From NCBI RefSeq assembly GCF_002356355.1, contig NZ_AP018052.1:3169442-3233441 (forward strand): a DNA stretch of 64,000 nt, read 5' to 3'. Under the pieces are notes generated by a model. The model saw only the letters and a list, made by a program, of their open reading frames with translations, searched no databases and had not been told where the DNA came from. Numbering within the stretch: the first letter of the stretch is position 1; each line of letters starts with the position of its first letter. Position numbers and translations under genes: made by a program. This stretch comes from Thiohalobacter thiocyanaticus. GTDB lineage: Bacteria > Pseudomonadota > Gammaproteobacteria > Thiohalobacterales > Thiohalobacteraceae. This document shows positions 1 to 8,810 of this stretch, piece after piece.

Positions 1-1134
1 ACCAACCTGTTCCCGGCCGGGTTCAACAACCTCAACCCCGCCTTCCTGCCGCTATGCATCCAGGCTTTTCAGACCAAGATGGAGCACATCTGCGAGACCG
101 CCAGCAACATCCTGCTGGTGCCGGAGGAGCACACCCGCAACCTCTTCTACCTGGAAAGCGTGGCCACCCTGCGCGACATCATCCTCAAGGCCGGCTACCA
201 GGTGCGCATCGGCTCCACCCGCGAGGATCTGGACGCGCCGCTGACCCTGGACCTGCCCTCCGGCGGCCAGCTGACCCTGGAGCCGATCCAGCGCCGCGGC
301 AACCGGGTGTACCTGGAGGGCTTCGACCCCTGCATGGTGCTGCTGAACAACGACCTGATCGGCGGCCACCCGGAGAAGCTGCGCGACCTGGAGCAGATGG
401 TGATCCCGCCGCCGGACCTGGGCTGGACCGTACGCCTGAAATCCGGCCATTTCACCCACTACCACGAGGTGGCCACCGAATTCGCCAGGATGCTCGACAT
501 CGACCCCTGGCTGATCAATCCCATGTTCCGCAACTGCGGCGAGCTGAACTTCCAGAAGCGCGAGGGCGAGGAATGCCTGCTCATCAACGCCGGCAGGCTG
601 CTGGAGGATATCCAGAGGAAATACGACGAATACGACATCGACCGCGAGCCCTTCGTGGTGATCAAGGCCGATGCCGGCACCTACGGCATGGCCATCATGT
701 CGGTCACCAGCGTCGATGAACTGCGCAGTCTCAACCGCAAGCAGCGCAACAAGATGGGATCGATGAAAGGCGGCGCGAGCGTGAGCAAGTTCCTGCTCCA
801 GGAAGGGGTCTACACCTTCGAGACCTGGGGCGCGGAGGAGGCCGTGGCCGAACCGGTGGTCTACATGATCGATCACTTCGTGGTCGGCGGTTTCTACCGG
901 GTGCACAAGGGCCGCGGGGTACACGAGAACCTCAATGCGCCGGGGATGCAGTTCGAGCCGCTGGCCTTCGTCGAGTCCTGCATCAATCCTGACACCAACC
1001 AGGCCCCGGACGCCGAACCCAACCGCTTCTATGCCTACGGCGTGATCGCCCGGCTGGCCCTGCTGGCCGCCGCCCGCGAGCTGGCCGACCACCGCGAGGA
1101 ACTGGCCGAGGGCGCGGCCGAGGCCCAGGCATGA
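1..1134 (+). CDS. gshA: Glutamate--cysteine ligase (5' end outside window)
   Basis: The frame is open from base 1 to the TGA at 1132-1134 (377 residues visible), so the start lies upstream. The sequence resembles the Acidithiobacillus-type glutamate--cysteine ligase, about 430 residues long and distinct from the E. coli type. It joins glutamate to cysteine with ATP in the cytoplasm, the first step of glutathione synthesis. Roughly 50 N-terminal residues are probably missing. The assignment is supported by the immediate neighbour gshB, whose ATG overlaps this stop by 4 bases, implying one transcript and coupled translation. An internal ATG at 79 is not the start, because family-like sequence (NLFPAGFNNLNP) precedes it. 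Confidence 0.87.
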   Translation, partial: TNLFPAGFNNLNPAFLPLCIQAFQTKMEHICETASNILLVPEEHTRNLFYLESVATLRDIILKAGYQVRIGSTREDLDAPLTLDLPSGGQLTLEPIQRRGNRVYLEGFDPCMVLLNNDLIGGHPEKLRDLEQMVIPPPDLGWTVRLKSGHFTHYHEVATEFARMLDIDPWLINPMFRNCGELNFQKREGEECLLINAGRLLEDIQRKYDEYDIDREPFVVIKADAGTYGMAIMSVTSVDELRSLNRKQRNKMGSMKGGASVSKFLLQEGVYTFETWGAEEAVAEPVVYMIDHFVVGGFYRVHKGRGVHENLNAPGMQFEPLAFVESCINPDTNQAPDAEPNRFYAYGVIARLALLAAARELADHREELAEGAAEAQA

Positions 1135-2081
1135 CCCGCCTGGGCGTGCTGATGGATCCCATCGGCTCCATCAACATCAAAAAGGACAGCACCTTCACCA
1201 TGCTGCTCGCCGCCCGGGCGCGGCACTGGGAGGTCCTCTATTTCGAACAGGCCGACCTGTTCCTGCGCGACGGCCGCCCCTGGGCCCGGATGCGCGGGCT
1301 CGAGGTCCGGGACGACCCCGACGACTGGTTCGACCTGGCGCCGCCGCAGACCCGGCCGCTGGAGGAACTCGACATCCTGCTGATGCGCAAGGACCCGCCG
1401 GTCGATCTGGAGTACTTCGCCACCACCTATATCCTGGAACGCGCCGAGGCGGCCGGCGTGCTGGTGGCCAACCGCCCGGCCAGCCTGCGCGATGTCAATG
1501 AAAAGCTCTACACCGCCTGGTTCCCACAGTGCTGCGTGCCGACGCTGGTCAGCCGCGACCCGGTCCGGCTGCGCGAGTTCATCGTCGAGCAGCAGGACGC
1601 CATCCTCAAACCCCTGTACTCGATGGGCGGCAGCTCCATCTTCCGGGTGCGCCTGGACGACCCCAACACCAGCGTCATCCTCGAATCCCTCACCGATCTG
1701 GGCCGCACGTCGGTCATGGCGCAGCGCTTCATCCCCGAAATCCGCGACGGCGACAAGCGCATCCTGCTCATCGACGGCGAGCCGGTACCCTATGCCCTGG
1801 CCCGTATCCCGCCCGCGGGCGAGACCCGCGGCAACCTGGCCGTGGGCGGACGCGGGGTCGGGGTGGAACTGACCGAGCGCGACCGCTGGATCTGCGCCCA
1901 GGTCGCGCCGGCGCTGCGCGAGAAGGGCCTGTATTTCGTCGGCCTGGACGTGATCGGCGACTACCTCACCGAGGTCAATGTCACCAGCCCGACCTGCATC
2001 CGCGAGCTGGACCGGGAATACGGTCTGGATATCGCTGGCGAACTGATGGACTGTCTGCAAGGTAAACTCCATGACCGCTGA
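1131..2081 (+). CDS. gshB: Glutathione synthetase
   Basis: 316 residues, the usual length for bacterial GshB. It adds glycine to gamma-glutamylcysteine with ATP in the cytoplasm. Visible marks are the opening TRLGVLMDPI, an ATP-grasp lysine/glycine loop KPLYSMGGSS near residue 160-170, and the C-terminal EVNVTSPTCIRE segment that binds metal and ATP in this family. The family more often has Gly where this Cys stands. The start overlaps the gshA stop as ATGA, and the 3' end overlaps apbE by 11 bases. Synthesis genes gshA and gshB and the degradative ggt (40.4-42.1 kb) all lie in this window. Confidence 0.95.
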   Translation: MTRLGVLMDPIGSINIKKDSTFTMLLAARARHWEVLYFEQADLFLRDGRPWARMRGLEVRDDPDDWFDLAPPQTRPLEELDILLMRKDPPVDLEYFATTYILERAEAAGVLVANRPASLRDVNEKLYTAWFPQCCVPTLVSRDPVRLREFIVEQQDAILKPLYSMGGSSIFRVRLDDPNTSVILESLTDLGRTSVMAQRFIPEIRDGDKRILLIDGEPVPYALARIPPAGETRGNLAVGGRGVGVELTERDRWICAQVAPALREKGLYFVGLDVIGDYLTEVNVTSPTCIRELDREYGLDIAGELMDCLQGKLHDR

Positions 2082-3120
2082 ACTGCACAAACGGATTGCC
2101 GTCCTGGGCCTGCTGCTGGCCACGCTGCTGCTGACCGGCTGCCAGCCGGCCGAATCGCCCCTGCTCGAGCGCCGCTTCATCGCCCTGGGCACCATCATCG
2201 ACATCACCCTTTACGGCGCGGAAGCTGAACAGGCCGATCCGGTGCTGGCGGCGATCGAGCGCGACTTTCATCGCCTGCACCACGACTGGCACGCCTGGGA
2301 GGACAGCCGGCTGACCGCGCTCAACACCGCCCTGCAGCGGGGGGAACACGCCCCGGTTCCCGCCGAACTGATGGCGGTGCTCAAGCAGGCCCGCGCGCTG
2401 AACCGCAGCAGCAACGGCCTGTTCGAACCCGCCATTGGCGGTCTTATGGCCCTGTGGGGCTTTCACAGCAACGATCTGCCCGACAGCGTTCCGGACAACG
2501 ACACCATCGCGGCCTGGCTCGCCGGGCGCCCGCGCATGACCGATCTGGCACTGGAAAACGGCCAGGCCCACAGCGACAACCCGCGCCTGCAACTCGATCT
2601 CGGCGCCTTCGCCAAGGGAGTGGCCGTCGACCGTGCCATCGCCGCCTTGCGCGCGGCCGGCATCGACAACGCCATCGTCAACGCCGGCGGCGACCTGCGC
2701 GCCATCGGCGCGCGCGATCGGCCCTGGCGCATCGGCATTCGCCACCCGCGCGCGCCGGGCGTGCTGGCCTCGATCGCGACCCGGAACGACGAGAGCATCT
2801 TTACCTCGGGGGACTATGAGCGCTATTTCGAGTTCGAGGGCAAGCGCTATCATCATATTATCGATCCACGCAGCGGCTACCCGGCGCGCGACACCGCATC
2901 GCTCACGGTCATCCACAGCGAGGCCGCCACGGCCGATGCCGCCGCCACCGCCCTGTTCGTGGCCGGCGATGCCTGGCCACGAACCGCCGCGGACATGGGC
3001 ATCGAGCGGGTGTTGCGGGTGCGTGCGGATGGGACGGTGGAAATGACACCGGCCATGGCCGAACGCATCCGTTTCGAAACCGAGGTCGAGCCGGTCGTTG
3101 TGCTGCAGGAGTTGCCCTGA
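2071..3120 (+). CDS. apbE: FAD:protein FMN transferase (ApbE), lipoprotein
   Basis: 349 residues. The first 24 residues form a lipoprotein signal with lipobox LLTGC (Cys24), so the enzyme should be anchored on the outer face of the inner membrane or in the periplasm. ApbE enzymes transfer FMN from FAD onto a threonine or serine of target proteins. Family motifs seen: GTIIDITLYG near the N-terminus, DLGAFAKG, a NAGGD segment, HIIDPRSGYP, and the late ATADAAATALF metal/FAD region. It starts inside gshB (11-base overlap) and its TGA shares a base with the next ATG. It heads a three-gene cassette with a NusG-domain-II protein and a Gx transporter. No obvious flavinylation target is encoded beside it. 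Confidence 0.93.
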   Translation: MTAELHKRIAVLGLLLATLLLTGCQPAESPLLERRFIALGTIIDITLYGAEAEQADPVLAAIERDFHRLHHDWHAWEDSRLTALNTALQRGEHAPVPAELMAVLKQARALNRSSNGLFEPAIGGLMALWGFHSNDLPDSVPDNDTIAAWLAGRPRMTDLALENGQAHSDNPRLQLDLGAFAKGVAVDRAIAALRAAGIDNAIVNAGGDLRAIGARDRPWRIGIRHPRAPGVLASIATRNDESIFTSGDYERYFEFEGKRYHHIIDPRSGYPARDTASLTVIHSEAATADAAATALFVAGDAWPRTAADMGIERVLRVRADGTVEMTPAMAERIRFETEVEPVVVLQELP

Positions 3121-3485
3121 TGCGCGCAGTCCGCCCCGCCGATCTGCTGGTGCTGGTGCTGGCCGTCGGCCTGGTCGGCTGGAGCTATATCCATTTCTGG
3201 CAGACCGAACAGGCCGCCAGCCTGGAGATCTGGGTCGACGGCCGCCACCAGGCCAGCCTGCCGCTGATCGAGGCGCGGACCCTGGAGGTCGAGGGCAGTA
3301 TCGGGACCAGCCGGATCGCGCTGGCCCCCGGCCGCGCCCGCTTCCTGGACTCGCCCTGCGAGAGCAAACGCTGCGTGCATACCGGCTGGATCGATCAGGG
3401 CGGCATGGTCGCCGCCTGCCTGCCCAACCGGATCAGCCTGCACCTGCAGGGCCGCGACCGGCGCTATGACGCGATCAATCTCTGA
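3120..3485 (+). CDS. NusG domain II-containing membrane-anchored protein
   Basis: 121 residues with one N-terminal membrane segment (about residues 8-24) followed by a small extracytoplasmic beta domain. The segment with cysteines in SPCESKRCVHTGW and AACLPNRISL is typical of the NusG domain II family. Despite the name it has no link to transcription: the domain is periplasmic. Such genes are repeatedly found between apbE and a Gx transporter, as here, and are presumed to act in extracytoplasmic flavin or redox biology. The biochemical function is unknown. It is translationally coupled to apbE (TGATG) and lies 3 bases before the next gene. Confidence 0.8.
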   Translation: MRAVRPADLLVLVLAVGLVGWSYIHFWQTEQAASLEIWVDGRHQASLPLIEARTLEVEGSIGTSRIALAPGRARFLDSPCESKRCVHTGWIDQGGMVAACLPNRISLHLQGRDRRYDAINL

Positions 3486-3488
3486 CCC

Positions 3489-4037
3489 ATGCCCGTCGAG
3501 ACCGTCATCACCCGCCCCGAGGATCATCGCATCGCCTGGCTGGCCGCGCTGGCCATCGCCATCCATGTCCTCGAGGCGGCCATCCCCAGTCCGGTACCGG
3601 GGCTCAAGCCGGGGCTGGCCAACCTGGTCACTCTGCTGGCGCTGCTGGTCTTCGGCTGGGGCGCGGCGGTCTGGGTCAGCCTGCTGCGGGTGCTGGTCGG
3701 CAGCCTGCTGCTGGGGACCTTCCTCACCCCCACCTTCATGCTCAGCCTGGCCGGGGCGCTGGCCAGTCTGCTCGCGCTCGGTCTGGGCCGGGGTCTGGCG
3801 CGGCGCTGGCTGGGCCCGCTCGGCCTGAGCCTGCTCGCCTCCCTCGGACACATCAGCGGCCAGTTCGCCCTGGCCTATGCCCTGTTCATTCCGCACCCGG
3901 GCCTGTGGCACCTGTATCCGCCCCTGCTGACAGCCGCCCTGATCTTCGGCATCCTCAACGGTATAATCGCCAGCCTGGCACTACAGGGTATGGACCGGGC
4001 TCACGCGCCCCAGCAGGAAACCGCATCAAGGACATGA
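3489..4037 (+). CDS. Gx transporter family membrane protein (HepT component I-like)
   Basis: 182 residues, almost entirely hydrophobic with about five to six membrane helices rich in Leu, Gly and Ala. The early segment PSPVPGLKPGLANLVTLLAL is characteristic of the family often annotated as heptaprenyl diphosphate synthase component I, an S-component-like small transporter. Substrate is unknown. Co-occurrence with ApbE and NusG-II proteins suggests a role in supplying or handling a flavin or quinone precursor, which is inference. Its TGA overlaps the following tonB ATG (ATGA at 4034-4037), so the cassette and tonB form one translational chain. Confidence 0.78.
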   Translation: MPVETVITRPEDHRIAWLAALAIAIHVLEAAIPSPVPGLKPGLANLVTLLALLVFGWGAAVWVSLLRVLVGSLLLGTFLTPTFMLSLAGALASLLALGLGRGLARRWLGPLGLSLLASLGHISGQFALAYALFIPHPGLWHLYPPLLTAALIFGILNGIIASLALQGMDRAHAPQQETASRT

Positions 4038-4882
4038 GCCAGAACATCCTCGGCAACCGGCCGCAGTACCAGGGCGATCCACTGATCGTCGCCCTGCTGC
4101 TGGCCGGCGCGCTGCACGCCCTGCTGCTGCTGGGCGTGTCCTTCACCTTCGAGCCCGACGCCGTCCGCGAGGCCCCGCCGCCGCTGGATATCGCCCTGCT
4201 GCCGCGTCAGAACACCGAAACGCCCGAAGAGGCCGACTACCTGGCCGAACACAGCCAGACCGGCACCGGCAACGTGGATGAGCGGGTCGAACCCACGCCG
4301 CCGCAGCCGGCGCAGCAGGCCAGCGCCCCGCCGCCGGAGCCGGCCCCCGAGCAGCCGCAGGTCATGACCCAGGCCGAATCCCCGACCCGGGTCGCCCCCA
4401 GCGAGGCCGAGCCCAGGCCCGAGGCGCCCCGGCCCAGCGCCAGCGAACTGATCGAGCACAGCATGGAACTGGCCAACCTGGACCAGCAGATCAGGCAGTC
4501 GCTGCAGGCCTATTCGGAGCGCCCGCGCAAGACCTTCGTCTCGGCCAGCACCCGCGAGTACAAGTACGCCAGCTACATGAGCGACTGGGTGCGCAAGGTC
4601 GAGCGGGTGGGCAACCTCAACTACCCCGACGCCGCCCGGCGCCAGGGCGTGTCGGGCAAGCTGCTGCTGCAGGTCGCACTCAAGCCCGACGGCAGCATCC
4701 ACGGCATCACTCTGCTCAAGTCCTCCGGCCATCAGGTGCTCGATGACGCCGCCATCCGCATCGTGGAACTGGCCGCGCCCTTCCCGCCGCTGCCGGACGA
4801 CATCAGAAAGGACACCGATCTGCTCTACATCACCCGCACCTGGGAATTCCTCAGCAGCGGCCTGCAGACGCAGGGGAGGTAG
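4034..4882 (+). CDS. Energy transducer TonB (tonB3-like position)
   Basis: 282 residues from the ATG at 4034, chosen because it overlaps the upstream stop and places the membrane anchor (about residues 17-37) near the N-terminus. A Pro/Glu/Ala-rich periplasmic spacer follows, then a C-terminal TonB domain with YPDAARRQG and VLDDAAIRIVE. TonB proteins couple inner-membrane proton motive force (through ExbB/ExbD, not in this window) to outer-membrane receptors. The gene occupies the place of P. aeruginosa tonB3, between gshB and yqgE. That homologue has been linked to type IV pilus function, and pilT/pilU lie 6 kb downstream here. A role in piliation is an inference from position. Confidence 0.88.
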   Translation: MSQNILGNRPQYQGDPLIVALLLAGALHALLLLGVSFTFEPDAVREAPPPLDIALLPRQNTETPEEADYLAEHSQTGTGNVDERVEPTPPQPAQQASAPPPEPAPEQPQVMTQAESPTRVAPSEAEPRPEAPRPSASELIEHSMELANLDQQIRQSLQAYSERPRKTFVSASTREYKYASYMSDWVRKVERVGNLNYPDAARRQGVSGKLLLQVALKPDGSIHGITLLKSSGHQVLDDAAIRIVELAAPFPPLPDDIRKDTDLLYITRTWEFLSSGLQTQGR

Positions 4883-4899
4883 CAGCCGCGGCGGCGATA

Positions 4900-4985
4900 A
4901 CGCAGAGGACGCAAAGGCTCGGAGACGCAGAGATTTTTATGGTCTTATGCCTCTGCGCCTCTGCGTCCTCTGCGTCCTCTGCGTT
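4900..4985. repeat. Inverted array of CGCAGAG-type units between tonB and yqgE
   Basis: Left arm (about 4900-4932) carries units like CGCAGAGGACGCAAAGG. The right arm (about 4949-4984) carries their complements (CTCTGCG repeated about every 8-9 bases). The arms are separated by a T-rich spacer. The transcript would fold into a long imperfect hairpin. A related stretch lies at 9928-9950 (CGCAAAGACGCCAGGACGCAG). It may separate the apbE-tonB and yqgE-pyr transcription units. Confidence 0.6.
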
Positions 4986-5037
4986 CCTGCCGCGCGATCC
5001 CTTGCACCGCCCGGCGGGCTCGCCGATACTAGGGCCC

Positions 5038-5601
5038 ATGGCGGAATCCCCCTACCTGGCCAACCACTTCCTCATCGCCATGCCCGGCCTGGCGGACCCG
5101 AACTTTTTCCATACCGTCACCTATATCTGCGAGCACGACGCCGACGGCGCCATGGGCCTGGTGATCAACCGGCCGCTGGACATGCGCCTGGACGACGTGT
5201 TCGAGCACATGCAGCTGGAAGCCAGCGACCCCTTCATCGCCGACCTGCCGGTCTACCAGGGCGGGCCGGTCCAGCCCGAGCGCGGCTTCATCCTGCACCA
5301 GCCGCTGGGCCAGTGGGAGGCGACCATGCAGGTGACCGAGGACACCGGCGTGACCGCCTCCCAGGACATCCTGGCCGCCATGGCCGAAGGCCGGGGGCCG
5401 AGCCGGGCGCTGGTCGCCCTGGGCTACGCCGGCTGGGGCGCCGGCCAGCTCGAGCACGAGATGGCGGAAAACGCCTGGCTCAGCGGCCCGGCCGACCCGC
5501 GGGTGATCTTCGATACCCCGGTGGAGAAACGCTGGGAGGCGGCGGCGGCCCTGATCGGGGTGGACGTCAAGCTGCTCTCGGGCGACGCCGGGCATGCCTG
5601 A
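5038..5601 (+). CDS. YqgE/AlgH family protein (UPF0301)
   Basis: 187 residues from the ATG at 5038. Upstream in-frame codons encode repeat sequence and are rejected. It opens with NHFLIAMPGLADPNF and contains FHTVTYICEH and GAMGLVINRPL, hallmarks of the YqgE/AlgH family. Its biochemical role is not established. In pseudomonads the name AlgH comes from an effect on alginate production. It precedes ruvX with an 8-base overlap, the usual proteobacterial pairing, and both lead into pyrR-pyrB-pyrC', an order shared with P. aeruginosa. Confidence 0.92.
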   Translation: MAESPYLANHFLIAMPGLADPNFFHTVTYICEHDADGAMGLVINRPLDMRLDDVFEHMQLEASDPFIADLPVYQGGPVQPERGFILHQPLGQWEATMQVTEDTGVTASQDILAAMAEGRGPSRALVALGYAGWGAGQLEHEMAENAWLSGPADPRVIFDTPVEKRWEAAAALIGVDVKLLSGDAGHA

Positions 5602-6007
5602 GGCCGCAGCGGCCACCCTGCTCGGCTTCGATCACGGCAGGAAAAAAATCGGTGTCGCCGTCGGCCAGACGGTGACAGGGACGGCGCGTGCGTTACAATC
5701 GCTCCCCGCCCGCGACGGTCAGCCGGACTGGGGCCGGGTCGCCGCCCTGCTGGACGAGTGGCGGCCCCAGGCCCTGGTGGTGGGCCGGCCGCTGTATCTC
5801 ACCGGCGATACCAGCGCGACCACGGCCGCGGCCGAGCGTTTCGCCCGCCGGCTGCACGGGCGCTTCGGGCTGCCGGTGCACCTGATGGACGAGCGCCTGA
5901 GCTCGCAGGCGGCGCGTCGGCTCGAGACCGGCAATGACGCAGACATCGATGCCCAGTCGGCACGCATCATCCTGCAGGACTGGCTGGACGAACATAAGGA
6001 ACACTGA
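5594..6007 (+). CDS. ruvX: Putative pre-16S rRNA nuclease / Holliday junction resolvase RuvX (YqgF)
   Basis: 137 residues, the standard YqgF length. The RNase H-like fold is signalled by [16 protein letters not shown] (first catalytic Asp), the [10 protein letters not shown] strand, and the LMDERLSS motif with the second acidic residues. The C-terminal segment [16 protein letters not shown] carries the last Asp. The family processes the 5' end of pre-16S rRNA in E. coli, and a Holliday junction role has also been proposed. It starts 8 bases inside yqgE and its stop shares one base with the pyrR ATG. Confidence 0.92.
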   Translation: MPEAAAATLLGFDHGRKKIGVAVGQTVTGTARALQSLPARDGQPDWGRVAALLDEWRPQALVVGRPLYLTGDTSATTAAAERFARRLHGRFGLPVHLMDERLSSQAARRLETGNDADIDAQSARIILQDWLDEHKEH

Positions 6008-6510
6008 TGACCCAGACCCCTGTCGAACCCCTGCTGGCCCAGATGGCCGGGGATCTCAGCGCCCTGCTCCAGCGCCGCGGCGTGGAGGATCCGGCCATGG
6101 TCGGCATCCATACCGGCGGGGTCTGGGTGGCAAGCGAGCTGCATCGTGCGCTGGGGCTGGAACAGCCGCTGGGCAGCCTGGACATCACCTTCTACCGCGA
6201 CGATTTCACCCGCATCGGCCTGCACCCCCAGGTCAAGCCGTCGGACATCCCGTTCCAGGTCGACGACCGCCACATCATCCTGGTCGATGATGTGCTGCAC
6301 ACGGGGCGCACCATCCGCGCGGCCATGAACGAGATCTTCGACTATGGCCGCCCGGCCTCGGTGATCCTGGCGGTGCTGGTCGAGCGCGGCGGGCGCGAGC
6401 TGCCGATCGAGGCCGACGTGGTCGGCACCCGGCTCAAGCTCAACCTGGGCGAACACGTCAAGCTCACCGGGCCCGAGCCCCTGATACTGGAGATTCACGA
6501 GGCGGCATGA
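6007..6510 (+). CDS. pyrR: Bifunctional pyr operon regulator / uracil phosphoribosyltransferase
   Basis: 167 residues. The type I phosphoribosyltransferase PRPP loop is visible as [16 protein letters not shown], and the family segment [14 protein letters not shown] precedes it. PyrR binds pyr mRNA in Bacillus to promote attenuation and also makes UMP from uracil and PRPP. In pseudomonads it heads pyrR-pyrB-pyrC', as here, where its regulatory mode is less clear. I found no PyrR-type anti-antiterminator structure in the short spaces of this operon: the gene overlaps ruvX by one base and pyrB by four. Confidence 0.93.
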   Translation: MTQTPVEPLLAQMAGDLSALLQRRGVEDPAMVGIHTGGVWVASELHRALGLEQPLGSLDITFYRDDFTRIGLHPQVKPSDIPFQVDDRHIILVDDVLHTGRTIRAAMNEIFDYGRPASVILAVLVERGGRELPIEADVVGTRLKLNLGEHVKLTGPEPLILEIHEAA

Positions 6511-7493
6511 GCGGCACCAACCTGCAAGTCGACGATCAGGGCCGGCTGCGCCACTTCCTCACCATCGAGGGGCTTTCGCATTCCATTCTCACCGAGATAC
6601 TGGACACCGCCGAATCCTTCGCCGGCGTGACCGCCCAGCAGGTGAAGAAGGTACCGCTGCTGCGCGGCAAGACCATCGTCAACCTGTTCTTCGAGGCCAG
6701 CACCCGCACCCGCACCACCTTCGAACTGGCGGCCAAGCGCCTGTCGGCGGACGTGCTCAACATCAACATCGACGCCTCCAGCGCGGTGAAGGGCGAGACC
6801 CTGCTCGACACCCTGCGCAACCTGGAGGCCATGCACGTGGACATGTTCGTGGTGCGCCACGCCGACAGCGGCGCGGCCCACTTCTTCGCCCGCCATGTGG
6901 CCCCGCACATCAGCGTGCTCAACGCCGGTGACGGCCGTCACGCCCACCCCACCCAGGCGATGCTGGACATGTTCACCATCCGTCGGGTGAAGGGTCCGGA
7001 TTTCGGCCGGCTGCGGGTGGCCATCGTCGGCGATGTCATGCACTCGCGCGTGGCCCGCTCGCAGATCCATGCGCTGAACACGCTCAACACCGGCGAGGTG
7101 CGCATCGTCGCACCCAAGACGCTGATCCCGGTGGATGCCGAAGCCCTCGGGGTACAGGTCTATCACGACCTGGAAGCCGGCATCCGCGACGTGGATGTGA
7201 TCATCATGCTGCGGCTGCAGCGCGAACGCATGCAGGGCGCGATGCTGCCGAGCGAACACGAATACTTCCGGCTGTTCGGTCTGACCGAGCAGCGCCTGGC
7301 GGTGGCCGATCCGGACGTCACCGTGATGCATCCGGGGCCGATCAACCGCGGGGTGGAGATGGACTCCCAGGTCGCCGACGGCCCGCGTTCGGTGATCCTG
7401 GAGCAGGTCACCCACGGCATTGCCGTGCGCATGGCGGTCATGTCCATGACCATGCGCGCCCACGGCGAAGCCGAGGCCGGGGACAGGCACTGA
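6507..7493 (+). CDS. pyrB: Aspartate carbamoyltransferase catalytic subunit
   Basis: 328 residues. It condenses carbamoyl phosphate with aspartate, the committed step of pyrimidine synthesis. The carbamoyl-phosphate loop [12 protein letters not shown] and the later HPTQAMLDM and [10 protein letters not shown] segments are clear. Length and the neighbouring inactive dihydroorotase homologue fit the Pseudomonas-type class A enzyme, a dodecamer of PyrB and PyrC' rather than a PyrB-PyrI assembly. No pyrI is present. It overlaps pyrR by 4 bases and its last base is shared with the pyrC' ATG. Confidence 0.96.
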   Translation: MSGTNLQVDDQGRLRHFLTIEGLSHSILTEILDTAESFAGVTAQQVKKVPLLRGKTIVNLFFEASTRTRTTFELAAKRLSADVLNINIDASSAVKGETLLDTLRNLEAMHVDMFVVRHADSGAAHFFARHVAPHISVLNAGDGRHAHPTQAMLDMFTIRRVKGPDFGRLRVAIVGDVMHSRVARSQIHALNTLNTGEVRIVAPKTLIPVDAEALGVQVYHDLEAGIRDVDVIIMLRLQRERMQGAMLPSEHEYFRLFGLTEQRLAVADPDVTVMHPGPINRGVEMDSQVADGPRSVILEQVTHGIAVRMAVMSMTMRAHGEAEAGDRH

Positions 7494-8794
7494 TGGCGGC
7501 CAGGAAACCCCGCATACTGATCCGCGGCGGCCGCGTCATCGACCCGGCCAACCACCTCGACGCCGAGGTCGACGTCGCCGTCGCCGCCGGGCGCATCACC
7601 GGCGTGGGCGAAGCCGTACCCGACGACTTCAAGCCGGAACTGGAGATCGACGCCCGCGGCCTGGTCGTCTGCCCCGGTCTGGTGGAACTGGCCGCGCACC
7701 TGCGTGAGCCGGGCCACGAGAACAAGGCCACTATCGCCTCGGAGACCCGCGCGGCGGCCGCCGGCGGCATCACCACCCTGTGCTGTCCGCCGACCACCGA
7801 CCCCATCATCGACACCCCGGCCGTGGTGGAACTCATCCGCCAGCGCGCCGAACGCGCCGGCCATGCCCGCGTCGTCACCCTGGGGGCGCTGACCCAGGGG
7901 CTGGCCGGCGAGCATCTGACCGAGATGGCCGCCCTCAAGGAGGCCGGCTGCCGCGGTGTGAGCAACGCCCAGTCGCCGATCCTGCATACCGCCGTGGTGC
8001 GGCGGGCGTTCGAATACGCCGCCACCTTCGACCTGACCGTATTCATCCATCCGGAGGAGTACTGGCTGGCCAACGGCGGCGTCGCCCATGAGGGCGCCGT
8101 CGCCACCCGCCTGGGTCTGCCCGGCATCCCGGCCGCGGCCGAGACCGCCGCCGTGGCCCGGGACCTGGCCCTGATCGAACACACCGGGGTGCGGGCGCAC
8201 TTCTGTCGCCTGACCCACAGCCGCTCGGTGCAGATGATCGCCCGTGCCCAGTACGACGGCGTGCCGGTCACGGCCGACGCGGCCATCCCGTATCTGTATT
8301 TCACCGAGCTGGACATCGCCGACTTCGACAGCCAGTTCCATGTCTACCCGCCGCTGCGCACCCAGCGCGACCGTGAGGGCCTGCGCGCCGGCCTGGCCCG
8401 CGGCACCCTGTCGGCCCTGTGCAGCGACCACCAGCCGCACGAGGCCGATGCCAAGCTCAACCCCTTCCCGGCCACCGAGCCCGGCATCTCCGGCCTCGAC
8501 ACCCTGCTGCCGCTGGCACTGCGGCTGGTCGAGGACAAGCTGCTGACCCTGCCCGAGGTCATCGAGCGCCTGACTGCCGGCCCGGCCCGTATCCTGGGGC
8601 TGTTCGAACAGGGCACCGGCACCCTGAACCCGGGGGCGGCGGCCGACATCACCCTGTTCGACCCCGAGGCAACCTGGCGCATCGCGCCCGCCAGCCTGCT
8701 CAGCCAGGGCCACAACACGCCCTTCATGGGCTGGGAAGTGAAGGGGCGGGTCATGCACACCCTGCTGGGCGGACGGCGGGTGTTCGAGCGCTAG
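7493..8794 (+). CDS. Dihydroorotase-like PyrC' (probably catalytically inactive)
   Basis: 433 residues of dihydroorotase fold. The metal-binding HxH near the N-terminus, normally in a DxHxHxREPG context, reads ELAAHLREPG here: Ala67 replaces the first His and only His69 remains. Later family segments are present, including FIHPEEYW and CSDHQPHEAD. In pseudomonads such PyrC' proteins do not make dihydroorotate but are needed for assembly of active aspartate carbamoyltransferase. The same structural role is inferred here. A separate active dihydroorotase must be encoded elsewhere. It is translationally coupled to pyrB. Confidence 0.88.
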   Translation: MAARKPRILIRGGRVIDPANHLDAEVDVAVAAGRITGVGEAVPDDFKPELEIDARGLVVCPGLVELAAHLREPGHENKATIASETRAAAAGGITTLCCPPTTDPIIDTPAVVELIRQRAERAGHARVVTLGALTQGLAGEHLTEMAALKEAGCRGVSNAQSPILHTAVVRRAFEYAATFDLTVFIHPEEYWLANGGVAHEGAVATRLGLPGIPAAAETAAVARDLALIEHTGVRAHFCRLTHSRSVQMIARAQYDGVPVTADAAIPYLYFTELDIADFDSQFHVYPPLRTQRDREGLRAGLARGTLSALCSDHQPHEADAKLNPFPATEPGISGLDTLLPLALRLVEDKLLTLPEVIERLTAGPARILGLFEQGTGTLNPGAAADITLFDPEATWRIAPASLLSQGHNTPFMGWEVKGRVMHTLLGGRRVFER

Positions 8795-8810
8795 CGACCA
8801 CTTTTTTACG

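Noticed and set aside
4900..4985. CRISPR-like array
   Set aside because: Units are 8-9 bases with no spacers of regular length and occur in two opposite arms. It is a hairpin-forming repeat, not a CRISPR.
6007..6510. PyrR-binding attenuator upstream of pyrR or pyrB
   Set aside because: Neighbouring genes overlap, leaving no leader. No terminator/antiterminator pair was seen.
7163..8758. 531-residue minus-strand open frame opposite pyrB-pyrC'
   Set aside because: Shadow frame of two strongly recognisable genes. The Gly/Gln/His-rich composition is typical of GC-rich antisense.
7493..8794. Active dihydroorotase
   Set aside because: The first His of HxH is Ala. The location with pyrB and pyrR fits the inactive PyrC' of pseudomonads.
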